A DNA stretch of 64,000 bases from assembly GCA_029541985.1 (NCBI GenBank), contig CP095414.1, positions 2,281,001 to 2,345,000 on the forward strand. The letters are read 5' to 3'. The DNA is from Bacteroidales bacterium F22 (lineage in GTDB: Bacteria > Bacteroidota > Bacteroidia > Bacteroidales > Bacteroidaceae). The notes under the pieces are model-generated. The model ran no database searches. It had not been told where the DNA came from and saw only the letters and a list, made by a program, of their open reading frames with translations. The position numbers and the translations under genes are program-made. This document shows positions 27,097 to 36,015 of the stretch, one piece after another (the stretch's first letter is position 1; each line of letters begins with the position of its first letter).

Positions 27097-29301
27097 TTAA
27101 ATAAGTCCTATTCCCCATGTTTTATTTGCTTTAGGTCCCATCACTAATTGTAGTGTACCCCCTTCAAGAATCTGATGGTGAGTGATGAGTGGCTTCTCAA
27201 GCGGCTTCCCATTGATAGTAGCTGATTGGATATATTTATTATCCGAACTATAATCAATGGCTTGTACAGTAAATGTTTTGCCATTTGCTAGATGGATTTG
27301 TGTCTCGTCGAAAAAAGGAGAACCAATCGTATATACCGGCAATCCAGGAGTTATTGGATAGAAACCCAACATGGAGAACACGACAAAAGAGGACATACCT
27401 CCGCCATCTTCATCACCAGGAACCCCCATCAAATCATTTCTGAACCATTCATGAATCAATTTGTGAATCGTTTTTTGAGTTTTCCAAGGCTTATCTGCAT
27501 AATTATAAAGATACGGGATATGCAAAGCTGGTTCATTAGACATCGAAAATTGACCTACATTTCCCGTATGGTCAGGCATTTTAGCAAAGAAAGCATATTT
27601 GCTTCTGCCCAATGGAGTTTGATAAGTCTGGTCTAAATTGGTATCAAATTGCTCTTTTCCACCCATCAATTCCACGAGATCTGCTATATGATGAGGGACA
27701 TCCCAGCGATAGACCCATCCATTGTTCTCACCATAGTAGGCTCTTGCTCCCATGCCACCAGACCAGCTGTAGTCAAATGGTTCTATAAAATGGCCAGCAT
27801 CATCTTTAGGATGAAAAAATTGAGTCTTTGCATTGTAAACATGTCTATAATTATAAGAATCTTTTGCGAATCGGATAGAATCCTGCGTATATCCCAACTC
27901 TCCAGCTAGTTGGCTCAAGCACCATTCATCATACGATGTCCCTAAAGTTACAGCAATCGGTTGACGGTTTTCAAACGAATGTACTTCAGCCCATTTTTCC
28001 TTTTGGCCTACACGTAAAGCCGGTACATACCCATGAGTAAAATAAAATTGATTGTACTCTTTTCCTTCGACTTTAGACCAAGGAGCTAATGTCTTTTGAG
28101 TGATCCCATCAGCTGCATAACGATAACTCTTGGCTAAATCAAATCCTTTGATTCCTTTGCGGTAAGCATCTATGAGGATAGCCACACCATGATTCGAGTT
28201 CATACGTCGTGAATCGCCAGTCACTTCTGGAAATGTAGGAAACCAATGATTTTCCATTTGATCAGCCATCCTTATATAAGAGTTTATGACTGCACTTTCA
28301 GTGACGGTATCAATCAAGCAACGTAAAGGATGAGCTGCTCTATAGGTATCCCACAACCAATCGTCTGTGTAGAAAGGGGTTCCCTTATCTTCGTGTATTT
28401 TATGGTCAAAGGCACTGAAGTAGTGTCCATCCTCACTCACACATACCGGTCGTTCGAAGCAGCGATAAAATGAAGTATAGAACACTGTCAAATCCGTCTG
28501 TTCTCCCACAGCCTCAATTGTTCCAAGAGCTTTATTCCAAGCTACACGTCCTGCAGCTTTCACTGTTTCTAGGTCATAATCAGGAATTTCTCTTTCTAGA
28601 TTTTTCTTGGCTTGTTCGATGCTTATGAAGGAGATACCATATTTGAGCATCACCTCTTCTGTACCCTCGTCAAAGGCAATCATTACCTTTTGGGTGTCGA
28701 TCAGTTTCTCTCTAACCGGATGCTGTTGCACCTCCATATAAAGATATATTCTAGTGTTATTCTCTAGGTTTTGGTAACCTGATATCACATTACCTTCGAA
28801 TTGCAATTCACCATCTAAGGTCGTAAGATAAAAAGCCGATGCATTCTGCTGTTCAAAGTTCAACTGATAAATAGCCGATTGATGACTAGGTGCAAACTGG
28901 ACTGCAATTTGCTTTTCATCTAGATATACATCAAAACCATAAGGTTTGATATGCTCTAAATCATAACTATACTTCAAGGCGTTCCCAGTCAACGTATCCT
29001 TTCCATTAAAGGGAGATAACTTAAAAGCAGACCTTCCTCTATGACTTGTGACAGCCATCGGCAATCCTTCTAAGATAGTGCTCGTATAATCCTGTCGTTC
29101 AGGAATCACACGTAGCATACTATTTGGAAGATGCACCGTTGGAAATGTAGGAACTAATAGATGACTGATGTTTCCCATATATGGATTGACATAATCGACA
29201 GGCTCCATCGTTTTAGTTTGTACAGCAGATTTATTTTGTCCGCATGAACAAAGAACTAAAGGAATCAACAAAGAAGTGGCTAACGTTTTGATCAGGTGCA
29301 T
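27097..29301 (-). CDS. GH92 family alpha-mannosidase lipoprotein
   Basis: A 734-residue lipoprotein (lipobox LCSC at about residues 17-20) of glycoside hydrolase family 92, Ca2+-dependent inverting exo-alpha-mannosidases that trim alpha-linked mannose from N-glycans or yeast mannan. Family features include an N-terminal beta-sandwich (about 30-240) and an (alpha/alpha)6 domain containing TDDWLWDTYRAAHPL, GDSRRMNSNHG, and the conserved GVPGDEDGGGMSSFVVFSML near residue 635, which holds the catalytic acidic residues. The Nramp gene lies 48 bp upstream on the same strand and may share its transcript. No SusCD pair is adjacent, so it is an orphan GH92. The mannosidic linkage it prefers cannot be read. 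Confidence 0.92.
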   Translation of the reverse strand: MHLIKTLATSLLIPLVLCSCGQNKSAVQTKTMEPVDYVNPYMGNISHLLVPTFPTVHLPNSMLRVIPERQDYTSTILEGLPMAVTSHRGRSAFKLSPFNGKDTLTGNALKYSYDLEHIKPYGFDVYLDEKQIAVQFAPSHQSAIYQLNFEQQNASAFYLTTLDGELQFEGNVISGYQNLENNTRIYLYMEVQQHPVREKLIDTQKVMIAFDEGTEEVMLKYGISFISIEQAKKNLEREIPDYDLETVKAAGRVAWNKALGTIEAVGEQTDLTVFYTSFYRCFERPVCVSEDGHYFSAFDHKIHEDKGTPFYTDDWLWDTYRAAHPLRCLIDTVTESAVINSYIRMADQMENHWFPTFPEVTGDSRRMNSNHGVAILIDAYRKGIKGFDLAKSYRYAADGITQKTLAPWSKVEGKEYNQFYFTHGYVPALRVGQKEKWAEVHSFENRQPIAVTLGTSYDEWCLSQLAGELGYTQDSIRFAKDSYNYRHVYNAKTQFFHPKDDAGHFIEPFDYSWSGGMGARAYYGENNGWVYRWDVPHHIADLVELMGGKEQFDTNLDQTYQTPLGRSKYAFFAKMPDHTGNVGQFSMSNEPALHIPYLYNYADKPWKTQKTIHKLIHEWFRNDLMGVPGDEDGGGMSSFVVFSMLGFYPITPGLPVYTIGSPFFDETQIHLANGKTFTVQAIDYSSDNKYIQSATINGKPLEKPLITHHQILEGGTLQLVMGPKANKTWGIGLI

Positions 29302-29349
29302 AATCGTTATTTTTAGATGAATAGGAAATTTAAAATACTTTCTTTTTTA

Positions 29350-30606
29350 TCAAAAAGCAGAAATCAACAACATGATATTTAAGATAGTCACAATAGCAGC
29401 TATAGTATATAGAGTGATAGATAAGCTTTTTCCATTGGCATAGCTACCCATAACCTTCTTCGATGATGTTAGTCCTACTTGTAGAAATACAGTGAATGGC
29501 AATTGGATACTAAGAATCATCTGTGAGATAATCAACCCTTGAAAAGCATTAGGAATGAAAAAGATAGCAATAAGTGCAATGCCTAAAGAAATAGCGATTC
29601 CTACTTGAGAATGAATATCTTTCGCATTGTACGATTCATTGAACATCCCCGAAAAGATAGACCCTGCAGCCATCCCACTGGTCAAAGTAGAAGAGAGTCC
29701 TGCTAGTAGCAAAGCGAAAGCGAAGACTACGCCTGCACTCCCTCCTAGTAGAGGTTCAAGCAACGATTTAGCTTGTTCGAGTTCATCCACAACCTTATCA
29801 TGTGCAAAGAAGGTAGCTGCAGCCAACAAAATCATGGCACTATTGATAGCCCATCCTACAATCATTGAAAATAAGGTATCGGTAAATTCAAATTTAAGAA
29901 TTTTCTTTTTTGTTTCTTCATCTTTCTTGTTGTATTCACGACTTTGAATGACTTCAGAATGAAGAAATAAATTATGGGGCATGACCACTGCTCCCAACAC
30001 ACTCATAATGATTAGCATACTTCCTGGAGGAAAAGTCGGATTGACCCAACCAATAGCTGCGACAGGCCAATCAATATCCACTAAGAAGAGTTCATATATA
30101 AATGATAAACCAATGATAGAAACAAAGCCAATGATATATTTCTCTACTCGCCTATACGAATTAGTAAATAGCATAATCAAAACAAATATCACAGTAAGAA
30201 TAGAGCCCCATATGATTGGAATGTCGAAGAGCATTTTCAGCGCAATAGCTCCACCCAGTATCTCAGCTAGAGAAGTTGAGATAGAAGCAATTACTGCAGT
30301 GAAGAGGACAGGACGAGAGACCCATTTAGGTGCGTACTTCGTTGCTGCTTCTGATAGGCAGAGACCAGTGACGATACCCAAATGAGCTACATTATGTTGC
30401 AAAATAATCAGCATAATAGTCGAAAGGGTGATTACCCATAGCAAGGCATAACCAAACATGGAACCAGCGGCAAAGTTTGATGCCCAGTTTCCTGGGTCAA
30501 TGAAACCGACGGTAACAAGCAAGCCAGGACCGATGTATTTAAAGATATCTCGCCCCCCAAGGTATCTTTCATGTGTCTTACTACGTAATTCTTTTAGTAT
30601 ATTCAT
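29350..30606 (-). CDS. Nramp family divalent metal transporter
   Basis: A 418-residue inner-membrane protein with about 11 hydrophobic segments. Both Nramp metal-site motifs are intact: DPGNWASNFAAGS in the first helix (D-P-G-N) and VMPHNLFLHS in the sixth (M-P-H-N). The methionine fits selectivity for Mn2+ or Fe2+ driven by protons. The length matches MntH proteins. No MntR-type regulator is seen nearby. It is followed by the GH92 gene on the same strand; a functional link is not apparent. Confidence 0.92.
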   Translation of the reverse strand: MNILKELRSKTHERYLGGRDIFKYIGPGLLVTVGFIDPGNWASNFAAGSMFGYALLWVITLSTIMLIILQHNVAHLGIVTGLCLSEAATKYAPKWVSRPVLFTAVIASISTSLAEILGGAIALKMLFDIPIIWGSILTVIFVLIMLFTNSYRRVEKYIIGFVSIIGLSFIYELFLVDIDWPVAAIGWVNPTFPPGSMLIIMSVLGAVVMPHNLFLHSEVIQSREYNKKDEETKKKILKFEFTDTLFSMIVGWAINSAMILLAAATFFAHDKVVDELEQAKSLLEPLLGGSAGVVFAFALLLAGLSSTLTSGMAAGSIFSGMFNESYNAKDIHSQVGIAISLGIALIAIFFIPNAFQGLIISQMILSIQLPFTVFLQVGLTSSKKVMGSYANGKSLSITLYTIAAIVTILNIMLLISAF

Positions 30607-30642
30607 AAATTTTTTATTTTAAAATAGTTCTTAATATAAAAA

Positions 30643-30650
30643 CAAATGTA
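30643..30650 (-). promoter_or_regulatory. -7 element of the Nramp gene
   Basis: The minus strand reads TACATTTG 37 bp upstream of the Nramp ATG; no good -33 box. The remainder of the divergent gap 30607-30870 holds the opposing histidine-kinase promoter and nothing else I can support. Confidence 0.5.
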
Positions 30651-30761
30651 CTATTATTTGTTTATTCTTTGTACTTTTTTCTCGAATAGATTTGTCTTAG
30701 AGATAACAAAATGTAATAAACCGTATAATAAAAGGAATAAAGAATAATCATTTAGTGATTA

Positions 30762-30793
30762 TTTGTCATATTGAGTGACAATTCTTATTTTTG
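30762..30793 (+). promoter_or_regulatory. Promoter of the histidine kinase gene
   Basis: TTTG (30762-30765) and TATTTTTG (30786-30793) are exactly 20 bp apart. The GTG start follows 77 bp later. Confidence 0.75.
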
Positions 30794-30870
30794 TAACAAA
30801 GGTGTATCTTAATGCATAAAAAAGCATAGCACTCATCTGCAATTATCACCCACGAATATTCTCTACTGAA

Positions 30871-33033
30871 GTGAACGCATATACACGCATATATACAATC
30901 TTTTTTCTTTTCCTTTTTATTTCAAACTCTGTTTCAGCACAGCAGACTCAGAAAAAAGGGCTTTCTCGACGTGAAGCAATTTCCCTACAATATGAGACAC
31001 TTCTCCACACATCAGCTGGAGATAAAGCATCTAAATCATCTGTGGCTGATCAAACGACATATGAGTCTAGACGATTGGCATGGACGAATTTGATGGATTT
31101 ATACAACTACAGTGATTCTACTTATCTCTCTGCCGCTGCTCTATTTCAAGAAGCTCGGTTACAAGACGATTCGATAGGGATAATTACTGCTTATAAAACG
31201 CTTTTTAATTCTCCCGATACGCTTATCATAGAAAAGTACCGAAATAAAATAGATTCTGTTCTTGCTCGATCTGAATTGCGACTTGGACTGAAAACCTTTA
31301 TGGATGTCAAACAAGTATTGTTAGATTTCGGATTTAACAGAGACAAACGTGATAATCTAGGGTTATATCAGGCTGTTTTGAGACAAAGCAATTCGGAAAT
31401 CCAAGCTGAAAAGATGCGTACGACTAAAGATATGCATTGGACAGAGCTCAATGAGAAATACAATAAGATTTATTTGTATCTGACTATCTTAATTGCAAAT
31501 AGAGATATCATTACGCCTTCGAGTTTCTACTATGAATATGTAGACAAGTTAGATTCTATCACTCGAACTTTGCCAAAGGAGAATATCTATTTACGTTCAC
31601 TAGCCCTTAATCATATCAATTATGTTCGTGAAAGCAATCAAAATTTCAAGGCTTTGAAGGTTACTTTGGCCGAATTGAATACCATCATTCGACAGATGGA
31701 ACATGACTATAAAGAATCAGGACGGATCTACAAAGACTATGGGGTCATTTATTTTCAGAATACAGTAAACTATATCAATTGTTTTACCGAGTTGTCTACC
31801 GAAGAAGTAGATAGCTGCTACAATCTCATTCAGGAAGGGCTACAGAAATATGTATTCCTCCAGAAATACTATGGCACTATAAAAGATTTCGATTATGAGA
31901 AAGCTTATAAGCACAACGAATATGACAAGTGTCTGGCTTATGCTCGAGAAATCTTAGATACCAAAAAAACAAAGATCTGGAGTATGAATGTTGACATCTT
32001 GATTGACCAATGCTTAGATATAGCTAGAAAGAAAAAAGACCAAGAAGCTCTTCTCTTTTTTATGGATAGAAAGATAGGACGAACGGCTTCGATAGAGAAG
32101 CGGTTTTACAACGAGCAAAAAACGGAATCAAACATGATACAGCGAGTCTTTGATACGCAACAGCACAATGTTCGATTGCTTAAGGAAGACTTCTTATCTA
32201 AGAGGAGAATCTCGTTTATAATTAATTTAGCAGTTGTGGGTATCGGTTTCTTATTTCTTGTCATTGCGATTATTCTCTATCGTAACTTGAACCTAGAACA
32301 CCAGAAAGTAGAAATCTTGAAACGTCGTGAAGAAGCACTTGAATTGGCTAAAGATGCGGCTGTTAAGAGTGCAAAGTTGCAGACCGATTTTCTGCATAAT
32401 ATCAGTCATGAAGTACGTACTCCACTCAATTCTATCGTTGGATTTTCGGATATCATATCTGAAAATTCAGATTTAAGTCCTGAAGACCGTGCTGATTATA
32501 TCCAACGTATCAGTAAAAGCAGTGTAGAATTAATGAAAGTGATTGACAATACGCTTGAACTGTCCAATCTTAAAAATGGGGCAGTTACCATTGAAAAATC
32601 GCTCCATCCAATCAATAAGGTGATACGAGATACGTACGAATATTATCGAGACCAGATGACGGAGCAAGTGAAGCTCCAGTTTCAAAGTGATGTAGCTGAT
32701 ACGTTTCAAGTGATGGTCAATCCTGAGCGTATACAGCAAGTTGTCGTTATTCTTGTAGAGAATGCAATTAAATTCACCACTCGTGGTACAATCAAGATAG
32801 CTATAAAATCAAATCAAGCAGCTCATTGTCGCATTTTAGTAGAAGACACTGGTTGTGGAGTCGATTTACAGTTAGTACCTTATCTTTTTGACTATTTAAA
32901 GAAAGAAGATGAATTTGCACCAGGGATAGGTATCGGTCTCACTATCGCACATGACATCATCAAGATGATGGGGGGAATCCTATCATTCGACTCTTCATAT
33001 ACTCAGGGAGCACGATTTGTAATTACATTATAA
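30871..33033 (+). CDS. Orphan sensor histidine kinase with helical-repeat sensor
   Basis: A 720-residue inner-membrane sensor kinase. A signal peptide (cut near SVSAQQ) leads into a periplasmic helical region (about 30-440), probably TPR-like; one transmembrane helix (447-470) and a coiled coil follow. The HisKA domain has NISHEVRTPLNSIVGFSD with the phospho-acceptor His near residue 513, and the ATPase domain has VENAIKF (N box), VEDTGCGVD (G1) and GIGIGLTIAHDIIKMMGG (G2). There is no receiver or HTH domain, and no response regulator gene is adjacent, so its partner must lie elsewhere. The start is GTG at 30871; no ATG precedes the signal peptide in frame. Confidence 0.88.
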   Translation: MNAYTRIYTIFFLFLFISNSVSAQQTQKKGLSRREAISLQYETLLHTSAGDKASKSSVADQTTYESRRLAWTNLMDLYNYSDSTYLSAAALFQEARLQDDSIGIITAYKTLFNSPDTLIIEKYRNKIDSVLARSELRLGLKTFMDVKQVLLDFGFNRDKRDNLGLYQAVLRQSNSEIQAEKMRTTKDMHWTELNEKYNKIYLYLTILIANRDIITPSSFYYEYVDKLDSITRTLPKENIYLRSLALNHINYVRESNQNFKALKVTLAELNTIIRQMEHDYKESGRIYKDYGVIYFQNTVNYINCFTELSTEEVDSCYNLIQEGLQKYVFLQKYYGTIKDFDYEKAYKHNEYDKCLAYAREILDTKKTKIWSMNVDILIDQCLDIARKKKDQEALLFFMDRKIGRTASIEKRFYNEQKTESNMIQRVFDTQQHNVRLLKEDFLSKRRISFIINLAVVGIGFLFLVIAIILYRNLNLEHQKVEILKRREEALELAKDAAVKSAKLQTDFLHNISHEVRTPLNSIVGFSDIISENSDLSPEDRADYIQRISKSSVELMKVIDNTLELSNLKNGAVTIEKSLHPINKVIRDTYEYYRDQMTEQVKLQFQSDVADTFQVMVNPERIQQVVVILVENAIKFTTRGTIKIAIKSNQAAHCRILVEDTGCGVDLQLVPYLFDYLKKEDEFAPGIGIGLTIAHDIIKMMGGILSFDSSYTQGARFVITL

Positions 33034-33075
33034 AAGGCTTATTGTGATTTTCTAACGATATAATAAGTCCTTTTT
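33032..33075 (+). terminator. Terminator after the histidine kinase gene
   Basis: AAAAGGCTTATT pairs with AATAAG-T-CCTTTT (one bulged T) and is followed by T-rich sequence. Confidence 0.7.
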
Positions 33076-33186
33076 ATGTAGATAGATTCATTTCAGTTTA
33101 TCTCTATTTTCTTTGGTAATCATTCCATTTCTATAAAAGATAGTAATTTTAACACATAAAAGGGTAATTGAGAGCAGAATAATGCT

Positions 33187-33194
33187 TATATTTG
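33187..33194 (+). promoter_or_regulatory. -7 element of the first LruC gene
   Basis: TATATTTG lies 82 bp before the ATG at 33277; TTG at 33168-33170 is the nearest -33 candidate, with short spacing. The long AT-rich leader holds no further recognisable element. Confidence 0.6.
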
Positions 33195-33276
33195 TACCAA
33201 ATGATTTTTCTAGGCTGAAATATACAAATTTATTGCCTTTTTCGAATTAAAGTAATAACAAGTAAATACTTAACAT

Positions 33277-35817
33277 ATGAAAATACTTAGAACTAGAGTT
33301 GCTAACTCTCTATTTGTACTTAGTTTAGCGCTGGGAGCTGCTAGTTGTGTATCCACAGATGATACGACAGTTACGCCTACCTCCCCAACAGATAATCCTA
33401 CGGCTAATCCTTTAGCCAGTTTATCTCCATCATCTTCTTTTGATTGGGAGATGTATAATAATCAGGATGTGACGATTTCTATCAATGATCGCTACAGTAA
33501 TCAGTACGATTATGTATTGCAAGTTTTTGATGAACAACCTACTACAGGTGTTTCACCAATTAGTGTAGGTACTGCCCGTGGAAATTCTCCACTATCAGTT
33601 TCTTTGGATGTCAATCAACGAAGTTCATTATTATATGTTCGTCAAATAGATCCAGCAGGAAGAGTTGAGACATTCTCTTTTGAGAAGCCAGCTACTCAGT
33701 CTGCTGATTTAGCACTATATAGCACTGCTTCTGCACCTGCTGAAACAAAAGCTGTCACTCGCGTAGTAGCTACTTCAGATGCTCCTGCTATATTTACGGC
33801 ACCAGCAATGCCTGATAATTTAGTAAGTGCTACTGAATATCCTGCAACGGCAAGTGAAGACCTTGATGGCAGCGATAGCCAATGGAGTTTAAGTGGAGAT
33901 TATGTAGTAAAAGCTGGTAATATTCTGGACGTAAAGGATGGTGTGACATTTCAAGGAAATCCTGCAAACATTTATGTTGCTGGAACACTAAACTTAGGAA
34001 ATTTCAAATTTCAAAGATTAAATATTTATGTTTTAGCAGGAGGTAAATTAGTCGGTGAAGATTTCACTGCTAACTCTGGTGTAACAAGTCTTTATATTGC
34101 AAAGGGAGCGTCAGCTAGTTTGAAAAAGATAACATTGAAAAGTTCTTCACAGTTAGTTGTTGATGGGTCTTTAACAGCTACTTCTATTACTGGAGCTAGT
34201 GATGGCACAATCATGTATTTTGGTGGAGCATCTACTGTTGATGTTTCTGGCAATATTGATGGTAGTCCTAGTTATTTCTATCTTGACGCAGATCAAGAAG
34301 CAGGAACAGGGGCAACTGTCAGTTGTGCTAATGTTACACACAATAATTCGAATACGACATTTGTTGTTAAGAACTTGGCTAAATTGACGGTCTCTGACAA
34401 AATCAAATCGAAGAGTACTTTATATAATAGTGGTCTTGTCTCAACTAAGGATTATGATGGCTCTGACGGAGCTATCTATAATACATGTACTATAACAATC
34501 TCAAATGAGTTGACTGACCTTCATGAACTATACATGTACAATGCTTCTTTAAGTGGACCTTGGGATGAAGAGACAAGCGAGTTGACTGCTATTCCTTCAG
34601 CTACTTCAAGTGACAACACTATCGACCTTTATGATGGTAGCTACATCTATATCAACAATTTCAAACAAGACCGTCTTGTTATAAATGGGTATATTACTGA
34701 TGACACAAAAGAAGCTTCTTTAATTCGATTAGAAAAGTCTAAGGTTGAAAATCAGTATTCAAATTCAACAATGAATGGAGCTGTCAAATTATGGGCACCT
34801 GAAAAATACCACGTATCTTTTAAAGCAACGAATGGCGCTTCTAAGTTTACAGATGCACAAGATGTACCTTATGATTTGGAAACTTGTTCAGGACTTGTTG
34901 TAGAACAAATTCCTGCAGAACCAGACGAGCCAGCGATTATCAATGGTTCATTGAAAGGGCACTATACAGTCAATTTCGAGGATAAATGGCCTAAATTTAG
35001 TGACTATGACTTGAATGATATTGTTTATCATGTAGGGGCTGTCACTACTGTACAGACGCCAGCTGGCATTATCAACGAGGTAACGGTAAATATGCAGTTA
35101 TTAGCAGTTGGTGCTACCTATGATTTGGCATTGGGTCTTCAGATTCCTTCATTGAAAGCAAGCGATATCCAAGAAGCTACTGTTAGTTCACTAGGACAAG
35201 TCGGAGCTACAACAGATGATTTAGGTGCGATGGAGCTTGATGGAAGTAAAAACATCGAGCAAGCAGGTGCTACTGATCCAGTGGTTATTCCACTTTTCTA
35301 TGATGCACACGCTTTCTTGACTGGAACTGTACATGACGCTAGCACTCCTCGTATAATGGTCGGAACAGGTAGTGTACCTGTTGCTCCTCGAGAGGTAACG
35401 TTGCATATCACTTTTGCAGCTGGTGCTAATATTGATGCGAGCAAGTTAGGTCTTGATAATTTTGACTTCTTCTTATATCGTCCAGCAGATGAGTTTGCTG
35501 TTGATGGCAAACGAGTAGAGATTCACTTGATGGACTTCCTTCCTACTGTCAATGCTACTGATGTTTACTTTGGAACAAGCAACGATGCTTCAGTTGTTGC
35601 AAGTGGTAAGACATACAGAAGTGCTGATAACTTCCCATGGGCAATCCGCGTGATGGATAACACTGAAGAAACAACTTCTGGTGAAGAAGTTTCAGCAGAA
35701 CAAGTTCCTTGGAAATGGGCTATTGAAGGAAAATCAATCAATATAGCTTATCCAGGATTTGCTTCTTGGGTAAATTCAGGAAGTGATGCTGATGCTGATT
35801 GGACAATAGAAGAATAA
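33277..35817 (+). CDS. LruC-domain lipoprotein, first of a tandem pair
   Basis: An 846-residue predicted surface lipoprotein (lipobox GAASC at residues 20-24). Three parts can be seen: an N-terminal beta domain (about 40-145), a middle region of short repeated strands resembling a beta-solenoid (about 200-500; for example ANIYVAGTLNLGNFKFQRL), and a C-terminal LruC/DUF4842 domain (about 560-846). The last has the signature NFEDKWPKFSDYDLNDIVYH near residue 568; its acidic D-Y-D-x-N-D core may bind calcium. The family's role is not established; adhesion or matrix function is my inference. The adjacent gene is a full-length paralogue. Confidence 0.8.
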   Translation: MKILRTRVANSLFVLSLALGAASCVSTDDTTVTPTSPTDNPTANPLASLSPSSSFDWEMYNNQDVTISINDRYSNQYDYVLQVFDEQPTTGVSPISVGTARGNSPLSVSLDVNQRSSLLYVRQIDPAGRVETFSFEKPATQSADLALYSTASAPAETKAVTRVVATSDAPAIFTAPAMPDNLVSATEYPATASEDLDGSDSQWSLSGDYVVKAGNILDVKDGVTFQGNPANIYVAGTLNLGNFKFQRLNIYVLAGGKLVGEDFTANSGVTSLYIAKGASASLKKITLKSSSQLVVDGSLTATSITGASDGTIMYFGGASTVDVSGNIDGSPSYFYLDADQEAGTGATVSCANVTHNNSNTTFVVKNLAKLTVSDKIKSKSTLYNSGLVSTKDYDGSDGAIYNTCTITISNELTDLHELYMYNASLSGPWDEETSELTAIPSATSSDNTIDLYDGSYIYINNFKQDRLVINGYITDDTKEASLIRLEKSKVENQYSNSTMNGAVKLWAPEKYHVSFKATNGASKFTDAQDVPYDLETCSGLVVEQIPAEPDEPAIINGSLKGHYTVNFEDKWPKFSDYDLNDIVYHVGAVTTVQTPAGIINEVTVNMQLLAVGATYDLALGLQIPSLKASDIQEATVSSLGQVGATTDDLGAMELDGSKNIEQAGATDPVVIPLFYDAHAFLTGTVHDASTPRIMVGTGSVPVAPREVTLHITFAAGANIDASKLGLDNFDFFLYRPADEFAVDGKRVEIHLMDFLPTVNATDVYFGTSNDASVVASGKTYRSADNFPWAIRVMDNTEETTSGEEVSAEQVPWKWAIEGKSINIAYPGFASWVNSGSDADADWTIEE

Positions 35818-35873
35818 TCGAAGCTAACGAATGATTAATCCTTAATTGATTAATCAAGAAACAATAATAAGAG

Positions 35874-35911
35874 AGTCCTAGACAGTCATTGCGACTAGTC
35901 TAGGACTTTTT
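35874..35911 (+). terminator. Terminator after the first LruC gene
   Basis: AGTCCTAGAC (35874-35883) pairs with GTCTAGGACT (35898-35907), with extra AGTC/GACT pairing inside, then a T-run. The same stem recurs after the second LruC gene. Confidence 0.88.
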
Positions 35912-35982
35912 GCATCTCTGCCCTTTTGTATAAAAAGTATTTTAATTAACGGTTATAAATTTATAATTAGCGAATTAATCGG

Positions 35983-35990
35983 TATATTTA
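35983..35990 (+). promoter_or_regulatory. Possible -7 element of the second LruC gene
   Basis: TATATTTA, one mismatch from TAnnTTTG, lies 25 bp before the ATG at 36016. Confidence 0.4.
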
Positions 35991-36015
35991 TAAACTATAA
36001 ACAACCAATTTAGTT

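Noticed and set aside
29981..30385. 134-codon antisense frame within the Nramp gene
   Set aside because: It is a shadow of the transporter frame, with no family features or ribosome binding site.
35833..35855. Two copies of the palindrome GATTAATC spaced by 7 bp
   Set aside because: Short, AT-rich and located after a stop codon in front of a terminator; not distinguishable from chance.
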